Below the pieces are notes generated by a model. The model searched no databases. It was given only the letters and a program-made list of their open reading frames with translations, and was not told the DNA's origin. Made by a program: the position numbers and the translations under genes. A stretch of DNA of 64,000 nucleotides from an uncultured Bacilli bacterium (GTDB lineage: Bacteria; Bacillota_I; Bacilli_A; RF39; UBA660), in the NCBI GenBank assembly GCA_910584655.1, contig CAJUBJ010000002.1, positions 62,001 through 126,000 on the forward strand. Direction: 5' to 3'. Position 1 is the stretch's first letter. Each line of letters starts with the position of its first letter. This document shows positions 1 through 11,700 of this stretch, piece by piece.

Positions 1-554
1 TGAGTAATCGTTAATCCTTGGGGAATCATTTGTTCTAATTCGGGCATTTTTATATTACTTTTATAAATTGTTGTAGCCATATTTGGATATTTATCTAAAA
101 GTATTAATACATCTTTTGTGATATTTTTTCTGTTTTGTTCATCTATATTTTTTATACTATTCCATATTTTAAAGAATTGTTCTGGATTGTTTATCTCTAA
201 ATCGTATTCTTCTTTTAAATTATAATTCGATATTTCTTGAACAATTTCAACTGCGATATGACCAGTTGATTCATCTAATTCTTTATTTTTATTAAGATCT
301 TGTATTATTGAAATTGCTTCTTCACCAAAATTTATTATTTCTTTGTATTTTTTATCTTTTCTATAGTCATACTCAAAATCTTCTTTATTTTTATTTTTTA
401 GTTCTTGTAGATTATTGATAATTATTTCTTTAGTACTTAAATTTTTTTCTGTTTGATTTATTATTTTTGATAAACTGAAATTATTCATATTAAATATGAT
501 TATTAAGGACAAAATTGGTATTACATATATTAAGCTTTTTATTACCTTTTTCAT
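1..554 (-). CDS. Secreted or membrane-anchored protein of unknown function, 3' end missing
   Basis: The frame is open from an ATG at 554 to the left edge (184 codons, no stop), so only the N-terminal part is visible. It begins with MKKVIKSLIYVIPILSL, a charged N-terminus followed by a hydrophobic stretch that looks like a signal peptide or anchor. A Lys/Glu/Asn-rich, mostly helical segment follows. An AAGGAAG ribosome site precedes the ATG by about six bases. The last visible residues (PELEQMIPQGLTIT) resemble the entry into a beta-rich domain, which is only a guess. No family is recognised. It seems to be transcribed separately from the ABC module upstream, from which it is cut off by a terminator. 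Confidence 0.6.
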   Translation of the reverse strand, partial: MKKVIKSLIYVIPILSLIIIFNMNNFSLSKIINQTEKNLSTKEIIINNLQELKNKNKEDFEYDYRKDKKYKEIINFGEEAISIIQDLNKNKELDESTGHIAVEIVQEISNYNLKEEYDLEINNPEQFFKIWNSIKNIDEQNRKNITKDVLILLDKYPNMATTIYKSNIKMPELEQMIPQGLTIT

Positions 555-706
555 AATTGACTTCCTTTTCTGGTAACTCATGAAAAGTATTATATCATAT
601 AAGTTTTATTTATTCATTTTTTATTACACTTTGGGCAATTTTGATAATATCATTATAATTAAAGTATTATGATAAGTAAATATATTAAAATTTTTAATAA
701 ATAAAA

Positions 707-739
707 AAAGAAGCAATTAATATGTAATTTTACTTCTTT
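707..739 (-). terminator. Terminator of the first GntR-ABC module
   Basis: AAAGAAG at 707-713 pairs with CTTCTTT at 733-739, and a T-run follows on the minus strand. The stem is short and the loop long, so the call is modest. It lies just after the small membrane ORF that ends at 753. Confidence 0.5.
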
Positions 740-752
740 AATTTTTATATGT

Positions 753-860
753 TTAACTAACATTGACACCTTTATTAAATAGTTTAATGTTTATAAATAA
801 GTTTATAATAAATATTATTCCATAAATTAATATACAAATAAAACCTAAGATTTTTATCAT
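753..860 (-). CDS. Small single-pass membrane protein (35 aa) at the end of the ABC module
   Basis: The ATG at 860 overlaps the TGA of the upstream permease in an ATGA junction, which suggests translational coupling. The product is 35 residues: MIKILGFICILIYGIIFIIN forms one hydrophobic helix, followed by a short tail ending NKGVNVS. The ORF is followed by a terminator, so it is inside the transcript of the gntR-ATPase-permease module. It could be a small accessory subunit of the transporter. It could also be a chance ORF, because AT-rich sequence readily encodes hydrophobic residues. No homolog is recognised. Confidence 0.45.
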   Translation of the reverse strand: MIKILGFICILIYGIIFIINLFINIKLFNKGVNVS

Positions 861-1549
861 TTCAACATTTGCTTCTTCATCTGTTGATTGATAATAATAT
901 TTACTAAATCTTTATTAAATAAACTTATGATAAAAGCACTAAATAAGGATAATGTTTGAGTAGCAAGATAGACAATAAAACCAAATATTACTGATAATGC
1001 CACTTTATTATTATTTATTCTATGACCTAAGATTATTCCTGTATAACCAACTTGAATAATATTTAAGGATTCAATTAACAATACTAATAAGAATAAAAAT
1101 ATTATGCCTATTATAGAACTATCAAGTAGATTTGCTACTGGTAATAAAAAACTTTTAAAGTTGCTTATATTTTCTTTACTATAATAAGCTATGAATAAAG
1201 TTATTATAATCGCAACTACACTTGTTATCATAGTTAATATTGATGATATTATTTTTGAAAGATATATTTCTTTTTTTGTTACAGGTAAGGTATGAGTTAA
1301 GTATGATTCATCATCATATAAAGCATTTTTAAACTTTACCCAAAGACGCATTATATTATTTATTATGATATTGGCAATCATTGCAATTGTTGCTCCGCTA
1401 CATATTTTGGCAATAATACTCATAACAAATGAGTTATCAATAAGAAAGAATAATCTAGTTAAGACAGCAAAAAATATTGCTAGAATATAAAAAATAATTA
1501 AGAATTTATATATTTTTTTCAAATCATATTTTAATAATTTTTTTAACAT
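857..1549 (-). CDS. ABC-2 type transporter permease (YtrA/BcrA-type module)
   Basis: This 230-residue protein has about six hydrophobic segments. It starts MLKKLLKYDLKKIYKF, typical of small ABC-2 permeases, and has a conserved-looking YDDESYLTHTLPVTKKEI loop after the second helix; permeases of this class often have a TLP motif there. Its start overlaps the end of the ATPase gene by seven bases. The module GntR-ATPase-permease matches YtrABC-like exporters linked to cell-envelope stress or peptide resistance in Firmicutes. The substrate cannot be told from sequence. Confidence 0.85.
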   Translation of the reverse strand: MLKKLLKYDLKKIYKFLIIFYILAIFFAVLTRLFFLIDNSFVMSIIAKICSGATIAMIANIIINNIMRLWVKFKNALYDDESYLTHTLPVTKKEIYLSKIISSILTMITSVVAIIITLFIAYYSKENISNFKSFLLPVANLLDSSIIGIIFLFLLVLLIESLNIIQVGYTGIILGHRINNNKVALSVIFGFIVYLATQTLSLFSAFIISLFNKDLVNIIINQQMKKQMLK

Positions 1550-2238
1550 TTGAACATCCTCCTAAATATTTCGTCTATTGAGCTATGTTCTTTCTCTCTT
1601 AGTTCGTCTGCATTTGAAGTTAAAACTATTTTACCTTTATCGATGAATATTACTTCATCTAGGATACTTTCAATATCTGATATTAAGTGAGTTGATATTA
1701 TAACACTTGATCCCTCTTTAAAGTTAGTCAGAATTGTATCTAGGATATAATCTCTTGTTGCTGGGTCAACTCCTCCTAATGGTTCATCTAAGATATAAAG
1801 ATCAGCTTCTCTTGACATAACTAAAACTAGTTGAACTTTTTCTTGCATACCTTTACTCATTTTATCTAGTTTCTCATTTATATCTAGATTCAAATCCTTT
1901 AATAATTTACGAGCTTTATTGCTATCAAAGTTATCATAAAAGTCTTCAAAATATTTTAATATTTCTTCTATTTTCATTGATTTGTCTAAATATGTTCTTT
2001 CGGGCAAGTAAGAGATTACTTTTTTACTTTCTATTCCTACTTTTTGACCATGTACTAATATTTCGCCACTCGTTGGTGTTAGAAGATCATTTATTAGTTT
2101 TATAAGAGTTGTTTTTCCTTGACCATTTTTGCCAAGCAATCCTATTATTTTTCCAGGTTCTATTGTTAGATTTATATTATGTAAAATTTCTTTTGTATCG
2201 AATGTCTTATATACATTTTTGCATTCTAATAGTTTCAT
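1543..2238 (-). CDS. ABC transporter ATP-binding protein (BcrA/YtrB-like)
   Basis: The 231-residue nucleotide-binding domain has Walker A GKNGQGKTT near residue 36 and the signature SKGMQEKVQ. Walker B is LYILDEPLGGVD, and the switch histidine is in STHLISD. The degenerate signature (SKGM instead of LSGG) is usual in BcrA/YtrB-type exporters. An AAGGAG site precedes the ATG, and the gene begins two bases after the GntR gene's stop region. It powers the permease encoded next to it, presumably for export or removal of an envelope-active compound. Confidence 0.9.
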   Translation of the reverse strand: MKLLECKNVYKTFDTKEILHNINLTIEPGKIIGLLGKNGQGKTTLIKLINDLLTPTSGEILVHGQKVGIESKKVISYLPERTYLDKSMKIEEILKYFEDFYDNFDSNKARKLLKDLNLDINEKLDKMSKGMQEKVQLVLVMSREADLYILDEPLGGVDPATRDYILDTILTNFKEGSSVIISTHLISDIESILDEVIFIDKGKIVLTSNADELREKEHSSIDEIFRRMFKC

Positions 2239-2240
2239 TT

Positions 2241-2606
2241 TTATTTGGCTCCTTTCAAGCCTTGCAAGTACTCAATTATTTCTTGGGAAGTAATTCCTAT
2301 TTTCTTCATATCATGCATGAAGTTCGCAAGTTTCTCATCAATGATAGTTTTTTTTATTTTTTTGATTGTTTTATCATTATCTGTAACATATTTACCATTA
2401 GTTCTTTCTGTGTAAATAAGTCCATCTCTTTCTAATTCAGCTAAGGCTTTTTGAACTGTATTAGGATTTACTTTTGCAATAGCTGCTAGTTCTCTTACAG
2501 ATGGTATTTTATCACCTTTTTTTAGAACTCCTGATATTATAAATATTTTTAATTGTTCAACCATTTGAATATATATTGGTCTTTCGTTATCAAAAAAATA
2601 TTCCAT
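2241..2606 (-). CDS. GntR-family transcriptional regulator, YtrA subfamily
   Basis: The 121-residue protein has an N-terminal GntR winged helix: PIYIQMVEQLK, then GDKIPSVRELA, then VNPNTVQKALAELERDGLIY. The C-terminal tail is short and helical (about 45 residues), as expected for the YtrA subfamily, with no large effector domain. It is first in an operon with an ABC ATPase and permease. A perfect 10-bp-arm palindrome covers its -10 region, which strongly suggests autorepression. A paralogous regulator heads the second module at 32460-32837. Confidence 0.9.
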   Translation of the reverse strand: MEYFFDNERPIYIQMVEQLKIFIISGVLKKGDKIPSVRELAAIAKVNPNTVQKALAELERDGLIYTERTNGKYVTDNDKTIKKIKKTIIDEKLANFMHDMKKIGITSQEIIEYLQGLKGAK

Positions 2607-2620
2607 TTTTTCACCAACTT

Positions 2621-2646
2621 TATTGTATTACTTGCATAATACAATA
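2621..2646. promoter_or_regulatory. Palindromic operator for the GntR regulator
   Basis: TATTGTATTA (2621-2630) and TAATACAATA (2637-2646) are perfect inverted arms around a 6-bp spacer. The right arm overlaps the -10 hexamer of the promoter at 2644-2672, so binding would block transcription. Assignment to the adjacent GntR protein is inferred from position. Confidence 0.75.
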
Positions 2647-2672
2647 ATACTATTTTTATTTTTCTTTGTCAA
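2644..2672 (-). promoter_or_regulatory. Promoter of the gntR-ABC module
   Basis: The minus strand reads TTGACA (2672-2667), a 17-bp spacer, then TATTAT (2649-2644). This is a near-consensus sigma-A promoter about 40 bases upstream of the regulator's ATG. Confidence 0.8.
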
Positions 2673-2702
2673 CATAAAAAATTAACTTAAAGTTGATAAA
2701 AA

Positions 2703-2730
2703 AAGACACTAGAAAGCTTTCTAGTGTCTT
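2703..2730 (-). terminator. Strong terminator of the giant surface-protein gene
   Basis: A perfect 28-base palindrome (AAGACACTAGAAAG and its complement) is flanked by an A-run on one side and a T-run on the minus-strand 3' side. It sits 15 bases after the stop of the 3073-residue gene. Confidence 0.9.
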
Positions 2731-2744
2731 AATTTTTGAGCGAA

Positions 2745-5700
2745 CTATTTATCATTCACTTCGTCTTCGTCATTCTTTTTTTTCTTTGCTAGTAAAATTA
2801 TAAAATATAATATTCCAACTATTGGTATAGCTATTATAATCTTTTTAATTAATGAATTATTTTTTTCTTCATTTTCTTCTTTTTCTGTTTCAGGAGATTT
2901 ATTTGTTTCTTCGTTGTCGTTTATTACTGAATCGTTTCCTTCTTCTGGTTTTTCAACTTCATCAGGAGTTTCAACTTCATCTGGAGTTTTATTTTCTTCG
3001 TTGCTATTATTATCATTAATTTCTTGATTATCATTTGGCTTTGTTGTTGGTTTATCTGGCTTTATTGTTGGTATTGTAGGTTCTTCTTCTGGTTGATTAT
3101 TTTTATTTATCCAATCAACTTTTGCTACTATACTTCCAGTGTTTCCATATTTATCTACATATTCGAATGTATATTCACCATTTTCTGTAAATATATATGT
3201 ATTTTTTCCGCCATTATTTTTAATTATTACATCTTTGTTAGTTATAAGAGTTGCTGTAACATTTTCACTTGTTGAATTAGTTATATCATAGCTAATACTT
3301 GCTTCTATTTCACTTTTGTCTATCCAATCAACTGTTACTGTATATTCTTTTACTGTACCATCCTGATTTTCATATTTAAATGTGAATGTTCCATTTTCAC
3401 TAAATGTGTATGTATTTGAGCCATTATTATTAAGTATCTTCATACCTTCTTTTAACTCTATTGTTACTACTACATCTTTATTAGTAAAGTTTTTATTATC
3501 AAACTTAACTATAACATCTTCATCTTCTTCAACAATCCAATCTACTTTAGCAGTAATACTACCTTTATTACCAGCTTCGTCTATGAATTCAAATGTAAAT
3601 TCGCCATTTTGAGTGAATGTATATGTATCACTTCCGTTGTTGTTAGTAATTGTTACTTTCTCACTTGGTGTAATCTTAACTGTAACATTACCAGTAGTTT
3701 CTTCTTCTGTACTATACTCAACTTTAGCAGTTGGTGCTATTTTATCTATCCAATCTACTTTAGCTACGACACTTCCTTTGTTGCCTGCTTCGTCAACAAA
3801 TTCAAAGATATATTCTCCGTTTTCATCAAATATATAAACTCCGTCTTTAGCATTTATTACAGTTATTTTTTCACTAGGATTTACTAAGCTAGCTATAACA
3901 TCTTTATTAGTTAAACCTGTAACATCATATTCAACATTAGCAGTAGGTGCTACTTTGTCTATCCAATCAACTTTAGCTATAGCTGTGCCTTTGTTGCCAT
4001 ATTGATCTTCATAGTTAAAGATATATTCACCATTTTCTGTAAATGTATGAGTTGCACTACCTATTACTTTTATACCTTCTTGTAATTCTAATGTTGCTAT
4101 AACATCTTTATTAGTTAGAGAGTTAATATTATAAGAAACCTTTAATTCAGGAGCCTTATCTGGAGTTTCTTCACTGATAATCCAAGAAACAACGACTTCT
4201 GTCTCTCCTTTATTTCCTGCTTTATCAACATATTCAAATATAAATTTACCATTTTCTGTAAATATATAAGAATTTTTGCCTCCGTTGTTAGTAATAGTTA
4301 CTTCTTCACTAGGAATAATAGTGGCTATTACAGGACCAGTTGTTTCTTCAGTAGTACTAAATTCTATTTTAGCTGTTGGAGCAGTTTTATCAATATTATT
4401 AACTTTTGCTGTTACAGTTCCTTTATTTCCAGCTTCATCAACAAATTCGAATGTAAATTCTCCATTTTCTGTAAATGTATATGTGTTTTTACCACCATTA
4501 TTTGTAATTGTTATTTTTTCACTTGCATTTACTAATGTTACTGTTACATCTTTATTTGTTTTATTTGTTGTACTATATTTAATCTCTGCTGTTGGAGCAA
4601 CTTTATCAATATTATTAACTCTTGCTGTTGCTGTTCCTTTGTTTCCAGCTTCGTCAACAAACTCGAATGTAAATTCACCGTTTTCTGTAAATGTATATGT
4701 GTTCTTACCGTCATTATTAGTAATTGTTATTTTTTCATTATCGACAATTAATGTTACTACTACATCTTTATTTGTTAAATCTGTTGTACTATATTCAATT
4801 TCTGCTGTTGGAGCAAATTTGTCAATATTATTAACTTTTGCTGTTGCAGTTCCTTTGTTTCCAGCTTCGTCAACAAATTCGAATGTAAATTCGCCATTTT
4901 CTGTAAATGTATAAGTGTTTTTTCCATCATTATTTATAATAGTAATTTTTTCACTTGCGTTTACTAGTGTTACTATTACATTTTTGTTTGTTAAATCTGT
5001 TGTACTATAACTAATTTCTGCTGTTGGAGCTGTTTTATCAATCCAATCTACAACTGCTGTTAGCATACCTATATTTCCTGCTTCATCTACATAATCAAAA
5101 GTGTATTCACCATTTTCTGTAAACGTATGGCTAGTTCCACCTTCTACAGTTACATTTAATTTATCAAATGATATTGTTGCTACTACATCTTTGTTTGTTT
5201 TATTTGTTGTATTATAAGTAATTGTTGCTACTGGTAAAGTTTTATCAATCCAGTTTACTCTAGCAGTTGCTGTACCTTTGTTTCCAGCTTCATCGACAAA
5301 TTCAAATGTAAATACTCCATTTTTTGTAAATGTATATGTATTATTACCATCATTATTAGTAATTGTTATTTTTTCATTTTCATTTACTAATTTTACTGTT
5401 ACATCTTTATTTGTTAAATCTGTTGTACTATATTCAATTTCTGCTGTTGGAGCTGTTTTGTCTATCCAATTTACTTTTGCTATTGCTATTCCTTTATTTC
5501 CTGCTTTGTCAACAAAATTAAATATAAATTCGCCGTTTTCTGTAAATGTATGACTGGCTCCACCTTCTACCATAACATTTTCTTTATCGAATGTTACAGT
5601 AGCTACTACATCTTTGTTAGTTGGGTTCATAGTTGTATATATTACTGTTGGAATTGGAGCTTTTTTATCAATCCATGTAACTTTTGCGATTGCGACCCCT

Positions 5701-8700
5701 TCATTTCCAGCTGGACCTACAAATTTAAATTCGTATTCGCCATTTTCTGTGAATGTATGTGTAGCTCCGCCTTCTACAACGACGTTTTCTTTATCAAATG
5801 TTATTGTTGCTACTACATCTTTATTTGTTAAATCTGTTGAACTATATGTTATAGTCGCCACAGGTAATGTTCTATCTATCCAAGTTACTTTTGCTGTTGT
5901 TGTTCCTTTGTTTCCTGCTGCGTCTATAAATTCAAAAGTAAATTCACCATTTTCTGTAAATGTATGTGTGTTTTTACCATCGTTATTAGTTATTTTTACA
6001 TTTTCTTTATCGAAATTAATAGATGCTACTACGCCTTGACTAGTTGGCTTAATAATATTATATGAAATACTTCCTTTTGGAGCGGTTCTATCTATCCAGT
6101 CTACTTTTGCTGTTGCAGTTCCTTTATTTCCAACTTTATCTATAAATTCAAAAGTAAATTCACCATTTTCTGTAAATGTATATGTTCTCTTTCCTTCGTT
6201 ATTAATTATTGTTATGTCTTCACTTTCATCAACTAATGTTACATTTACATTTCCATTAGTTGCTTCTAATACATCATACTTTATAGTTGCTGTTGGTGCT
6301 GTTTTATCAATCCAGTCTACTTTTGCTGTTGCTACACCTTCATTACCATATGGACCTTTAAATTCGAATGTAAATTCACCATTTTCTGTAAATGTATATG
6401 TTGAACTTCCGTTATTATTTAGTATTACTGTTCCTTCTCTATCAAATGATATTGTAGCTGTTACATCTTCATTTGTTAAGTCTTGAGTACTAAACTCAAA
6501 TTTCGCGTTTGGTAATGTTTTTATTATCCAATCTACTTTTACTGTTACAGATCCTTCATTTCCATAAGGTCCTTTAAAATCAAATGTAAATTCACCATTT
6601 TCTGTAAATGTATATGATGTACTTCCATTGTTATTTAGTACAACTGTTCCTTCTCTATCGAAAGTAACTGTAGCTGTTACATCTTTATTAGTTGGTTCTT
6701 TTATATCGAAGTTAATAGTTGGTGTTGGTAATGTTTTTATTATCCAATCTACTTTTGCTATCGCAGTTCCTTTGTTTCCTTCAGCATCTTCAAATTCAAA
6801 TGTAAATTCACCATTTTCTGTAAATGTATAAGATTTACTTCCGTTGTTATTTAATACTTTTATTGGTGTGCTTTCATTTACTAAAGTTACTGTTACATCT
6901 TGATTTGTAGTTTGAGTAATACTATATTCTAGCTCTACTGTTGGTGCAACACCATCTTTTTTTGTTATATCTTCATAGAAGTTAAACATTCTTGCTCCAA
7001 CATGTCTTTTATCACTTGTATAAGATGTTTCTTCACCAATAATTTTAATATATCTAGCTTTAACTGGTTCATCAAAATTAACAGTTTTTGTTGTTTGATC
7101 GTTTGCCCAGCCTGATATAGTAGTTATTTCAGTAAAGTTTTCTCCATCTAGACTTCCTAAAATCTTTCCAGAAAGAATTTTTCCATTTTCAGTATGTGGT
7201 ACATAATCCATTGCACTTATGTAAGTTGCTTGGTCAAATTTTATTATAATATATTTTTCAGTATCTGTACCAGCACTTGAATTTAACCATCTAGTATTAT
7301 AGTTAGCATCTAGTGCGTTTTTAGCAGCTCCATCGTATTGTAAGTCTTCTGCTGAGAAGCCTCCTAATGATAATCTATTTACTGGTATATATTTTCTTGT
7401 ATCTGGTTGATTATCTGCTGTGAATTCAAATTCAACTACATCACTTGCGGCAATATTTTCTTTTGCTTTTTGTCTAATTAGAAGTTTTGCATTACCTTCC
7501 ACAATTGGCTCTTCTTCTGCATATGATGTCCAATCTTTGTCAGTTCTGCTATTGCTTTCTATTTTCCACTCTAAGTTTTCAATGTTTGTTATACCAATTA
7601 ATCTATTTTCTAAATCGTTTAGGTATGCATTTATTGTTGGTGAAACTTGGCTTCTAATATTAACAATATATTCTTCATTATTAATACGTATTTTAATTTT
7701 ATCATTTGCATTAACTTTTTGAATTTCTTCATCTGTTAATTGATATGAGCTTTCTTCAACTTTATTCCATGTTTTACCAGCATCTAAGCTATATTCCCAA
7801 TTTGAATTTTTATATTCATCAGTTAATATTATCTTTCCGCTATTCTCTCCATCGAATGAAAAACTTGCTACGTTTGCAACATTTGTATTTTCGAATAGGT
7901 TAATCATCGCTAATGAAGCAAATAAGCTATAACCTTCCAGTTCAATTTTTACATATTCTCCTAAGACACTTTCTTCAAAATCTAATCTTTTTAAAGTTAA
8001 ATCTTGTGGGCAGTTTAACATTTTACCAGCTTCAGTCCATGTTTCTCCATCACTGCTTACATAAACATATATATTTTTTATATAATCTGGATCATTAACT
8101 TTATATTTTTTTTGTAAGAATTCTAAAGCTGAAATATATTTTGCTTCATCAAGCTTTATTGTAATGTGCGCTCTTGTACCAGCTATTGAATATCTAAAGT
8201 CTGTATGCCATAGTGTTTCTGGATTTGCATCAATTGCATTTGGAGCATAAAATGGTCTGCTTGAATCTATTGATTGTGTTGAATAGTCATGTACTTGTAA
8301 ATGTTTTACTGGTATATATTTTGCTTTTGCTGTATCTGTATCTTCTGCAAATTGGAATTCTACACTATCACTTGCTGTTAATATTCCAGTTGCTTTTGTT
8401 CTAACAAAAAGCTTTTTATTACCTTTAACAATTGGTTCTTCTTCGGCATATGATGTCCATGTAGTGGTTCCTTCTATTTGCCATTCTAAAGTACTAACAT
8501 CTTTTAAACCAATTAATCTGTTTTCTAAATCATTTACATATGGAGTTATTACTGGTGCTTCTGATTTCTTTATATTAATAACATATTGTTTTAAATCGCC
8601 AGCAAAACGAACTTTTATTTTATCAGTTTCATTTATTTGATTCATTTCTTCTAAAGTCAACTGATGTTCATCACCACTTCCTGCTCTCCAGCTTTCACCA

Positions 8701-11700
8701 TTATCTAAACTATATTCCCATTCTAATGACTTATATTCAGTTTCTAGTACAATCTTTCCAGCCTTATTTCCATCAAAAGAATATCCAGCTACTAATTCTA
8801 TTTCTGTGTTTTCATAAAGATTGAACATTGATGCTGTCATAAAACTTTTACTACTTGCTGATTGTGTTTTCTTACCTACTATTTTAATAAATTTGGCTCT
8901 TGTAGGTTCAAAATCAACACTTTTTATACTAACATCATTTGTATTAGCATATTTCCAATCTGTTCCTGAAACTACCTCTTTCCAATTTTCTCCATCCTCA
9001 CTAATTAGTATTTGAGCACTTTCAATTTTTCCATTTCCGCCTGCTGCTGGTACATATTCTAGTGCTGTTAAATTTCTTACTGAATCTAGCTGAATTACGA
9101 ATGTTTTAGTTCTATCACTACCATCCCATGCTGAATGCCATCTTGTATATATATTACCATCGATTGCATTGATAGCATGTCCATTTTGGCCACCACCTGT
9201 TGCTTGACTAGAAACACTACTAATAGATAAATGATTAACTGAGATATATTTTCTTGCATTTTGTACATTGTCTTGAGTAAAGTTAAATGTATTCGATGGG
9301 CCTGCTAAGGAAACTCCTGTTGATCCCATTCTAACTATAACTGTTTTGTCTCCTGTTAAATCTGGTTCTTCTTCGCTATATTTTTTCCATTCATCAGTTT
9401 CTTCATATTTCCATTGCATTGCAGGAACTGCTGCTATTATTCTGTTTTCTAAGTCATTTGCATATAGATTACTTGGCAATCCAGCAGAGTCTTTAATATC
9501 GATTTTATACAAGTTTTCTTCATTATAGTTAACACCTACTATATGAACATAAATATCATTTTCAGATGTAATACTATCTATTTCTTCTTGAGACAATTGC
9601 AATTCGTGAGGTTCCTCTCCTGTAAACGATACTTCTTTCCAAGTTTTTTTACCATCAATGCTATAATCCCATCTTATACCAGAACCATTAAATCTACTAG
9701 CTAATACAATTTTACCAGCTTTGGCACCATCAAAAGAGAAACTAGCTATAGATGTATCATTAATACCAAGTAAATGATTTGCCATCAATCTGGTAACATT
9801 TGGTTGTAATACTCCATTACCATTGTAATTTTTACCTTTAGTCAAAGTATTTTTTAATAACATTGCATATTTAAATTTAAATTCATTAGAAGTTAACTTT
9901 CCTTGAATTTGTCTCATCAAATCGCTATAAGGTAGAGGAAATTCGTACATAGATTCACTTAATTTAACTGCTAAATCATAGAAATCTTGTTCCGTTTTAG
10001 TACTGTCACTCTTGTAAGTTTGAATAAGTCCATACCATGCATCAAGATTGAATTTTAAATTTTCAATAGATTTAAAATATGCTTCTTCTTTTTTAGATAA
10101 ATCGTCTTTAAATGTTTCTGCAAGTAATACATATTCGTTAGATTTTTCGAAGCTTTCATATCTATTTAAAGCTTCTTGTCCCATTATGATATAAGGAACA
10201 TTGTAATAACTTTTATAACTTCCATTATTTCCCCATCCCATAAAGAATCTTTCGCTCTTTTCAGATTGAGTCCATCCAGAAACATCATTATCAATACCCC
10301 AATAGCCTTTGCCATCGTTTGTTTCAGAATAATAAAGCAAAGCAGCATGACCTGGTTGTCCAATAACCGCTGATGCTATACCATGAGATCCTCTTATATT
10401 AGAACCTGTTTTAGATATACCACCACAAACAGCTCCTGTTCCCCATTTATTTCTAAGATTCATCCAAACCTTATATTGCTTTTGAGATGATGTAGAATAT
10501 GGAACACCATACTTAGAAAAAATACCATCAAATAAATTATCAAAATATTCATAATTAGCTGGATCATGGAATATAGGATTGTTATAATTTGGTGTTACGT
10601 ATGCCATATATGGGTGTGGAGTTAATAACGCCCAAGCATTATTGGGATTTTTATTGATTTGGTTTTGAGTATAATCGTGTAACCAAATAATTTCTCCGTC
10701 ATCAATGTTATTATTCATAACCCAGCGCATTTCCTCAACTTGATATTTTTCAAACCATTTAGTTATATCAATACTGCTATTAACAACAAAAGCATTTTCA
10801 TCATATAATTTTTTATATATTTCATAACGAGTTAATGCGTCAGATGTATTTCCTACTCCCCCCATCCATAATCCAGGTGGATTAGCATGTGTTAAAGATA
10901 AAGCTATAGCCATTTTTTTGTAAACTTCACCTTTAACATTACCATATTTGGAAATAGTTTCTATTTCGAAGTCTTCACCATGAGCTTTATAAAGTCTATT
11001 AAGTACTTGTATAGAACTATAATAAGAACCTATAGGAGCACCACCATTAATATATAGTTTTAAGTTATTAAGGTCTTTCATTAACCAACTTATAACATTG
11101 TTATAGTCATCATTCATTTTAACCATAGCTTGTAAAACGTCATAGCCCAAATTATTAACAAATTTTCTTTGATAAATTATTAATTCTTGTTCTTGGGTTA
11201 ATTCAGACAAGTCAAAAGTCTTAATAAGATTGTCATATTCAGACACTGGTTTAATCCAATCTACATTGCTATTATCTTCTACATATCCTTCTTTATAAAG
11301 TTTTGCATTCGCATATACAGCGTGGTCAGAACTATCATTTCCGTTGTTATGAGCATATAGTTTAATAAAATTCTTTCCTCTAATATCTAGTTTAATAAAT
11401 TCTGCTTCACTAGTTCCTTTTTTTACTGGTGGTTTTGATGATGTTTGTAGTTCCCAATTTTCTCCATCTACTGATGTATAAATTGAAAATTTAACACCAT
11501 TACCATTGTTTCCTCTATTAGCATCAACACCATAATAAGTTGAAAAATAATCATAATCATATTCTGAGATATCATAAACTACTGTTGAGGTAGCATGAGC
11601 ACTAATACCTTTTAAAAAAAGTTCTTGTTTTCCATTTACTATTAAACTTATTAAACCATTATTATATTTAGTTTCTAAATTTTTGTCTAATGTAAGACTT

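Noticed and set aside
3024..6831. Many plus-strand open frames across the giant gene (for example 4276-4914, 5614-6039)
   Set aside because: They repeat with the Ig-like coding units, have no ribosome sites and are rich in Ser/Phe/Val from antisense reading of a real gene. They are shadows.
3097..6955. Possible CRISPR-like array because of regular repeats
   Set aside because: The period is about 207-216 bp, the units are coding and vary gradually, and there are no short repeats with unique spacers.
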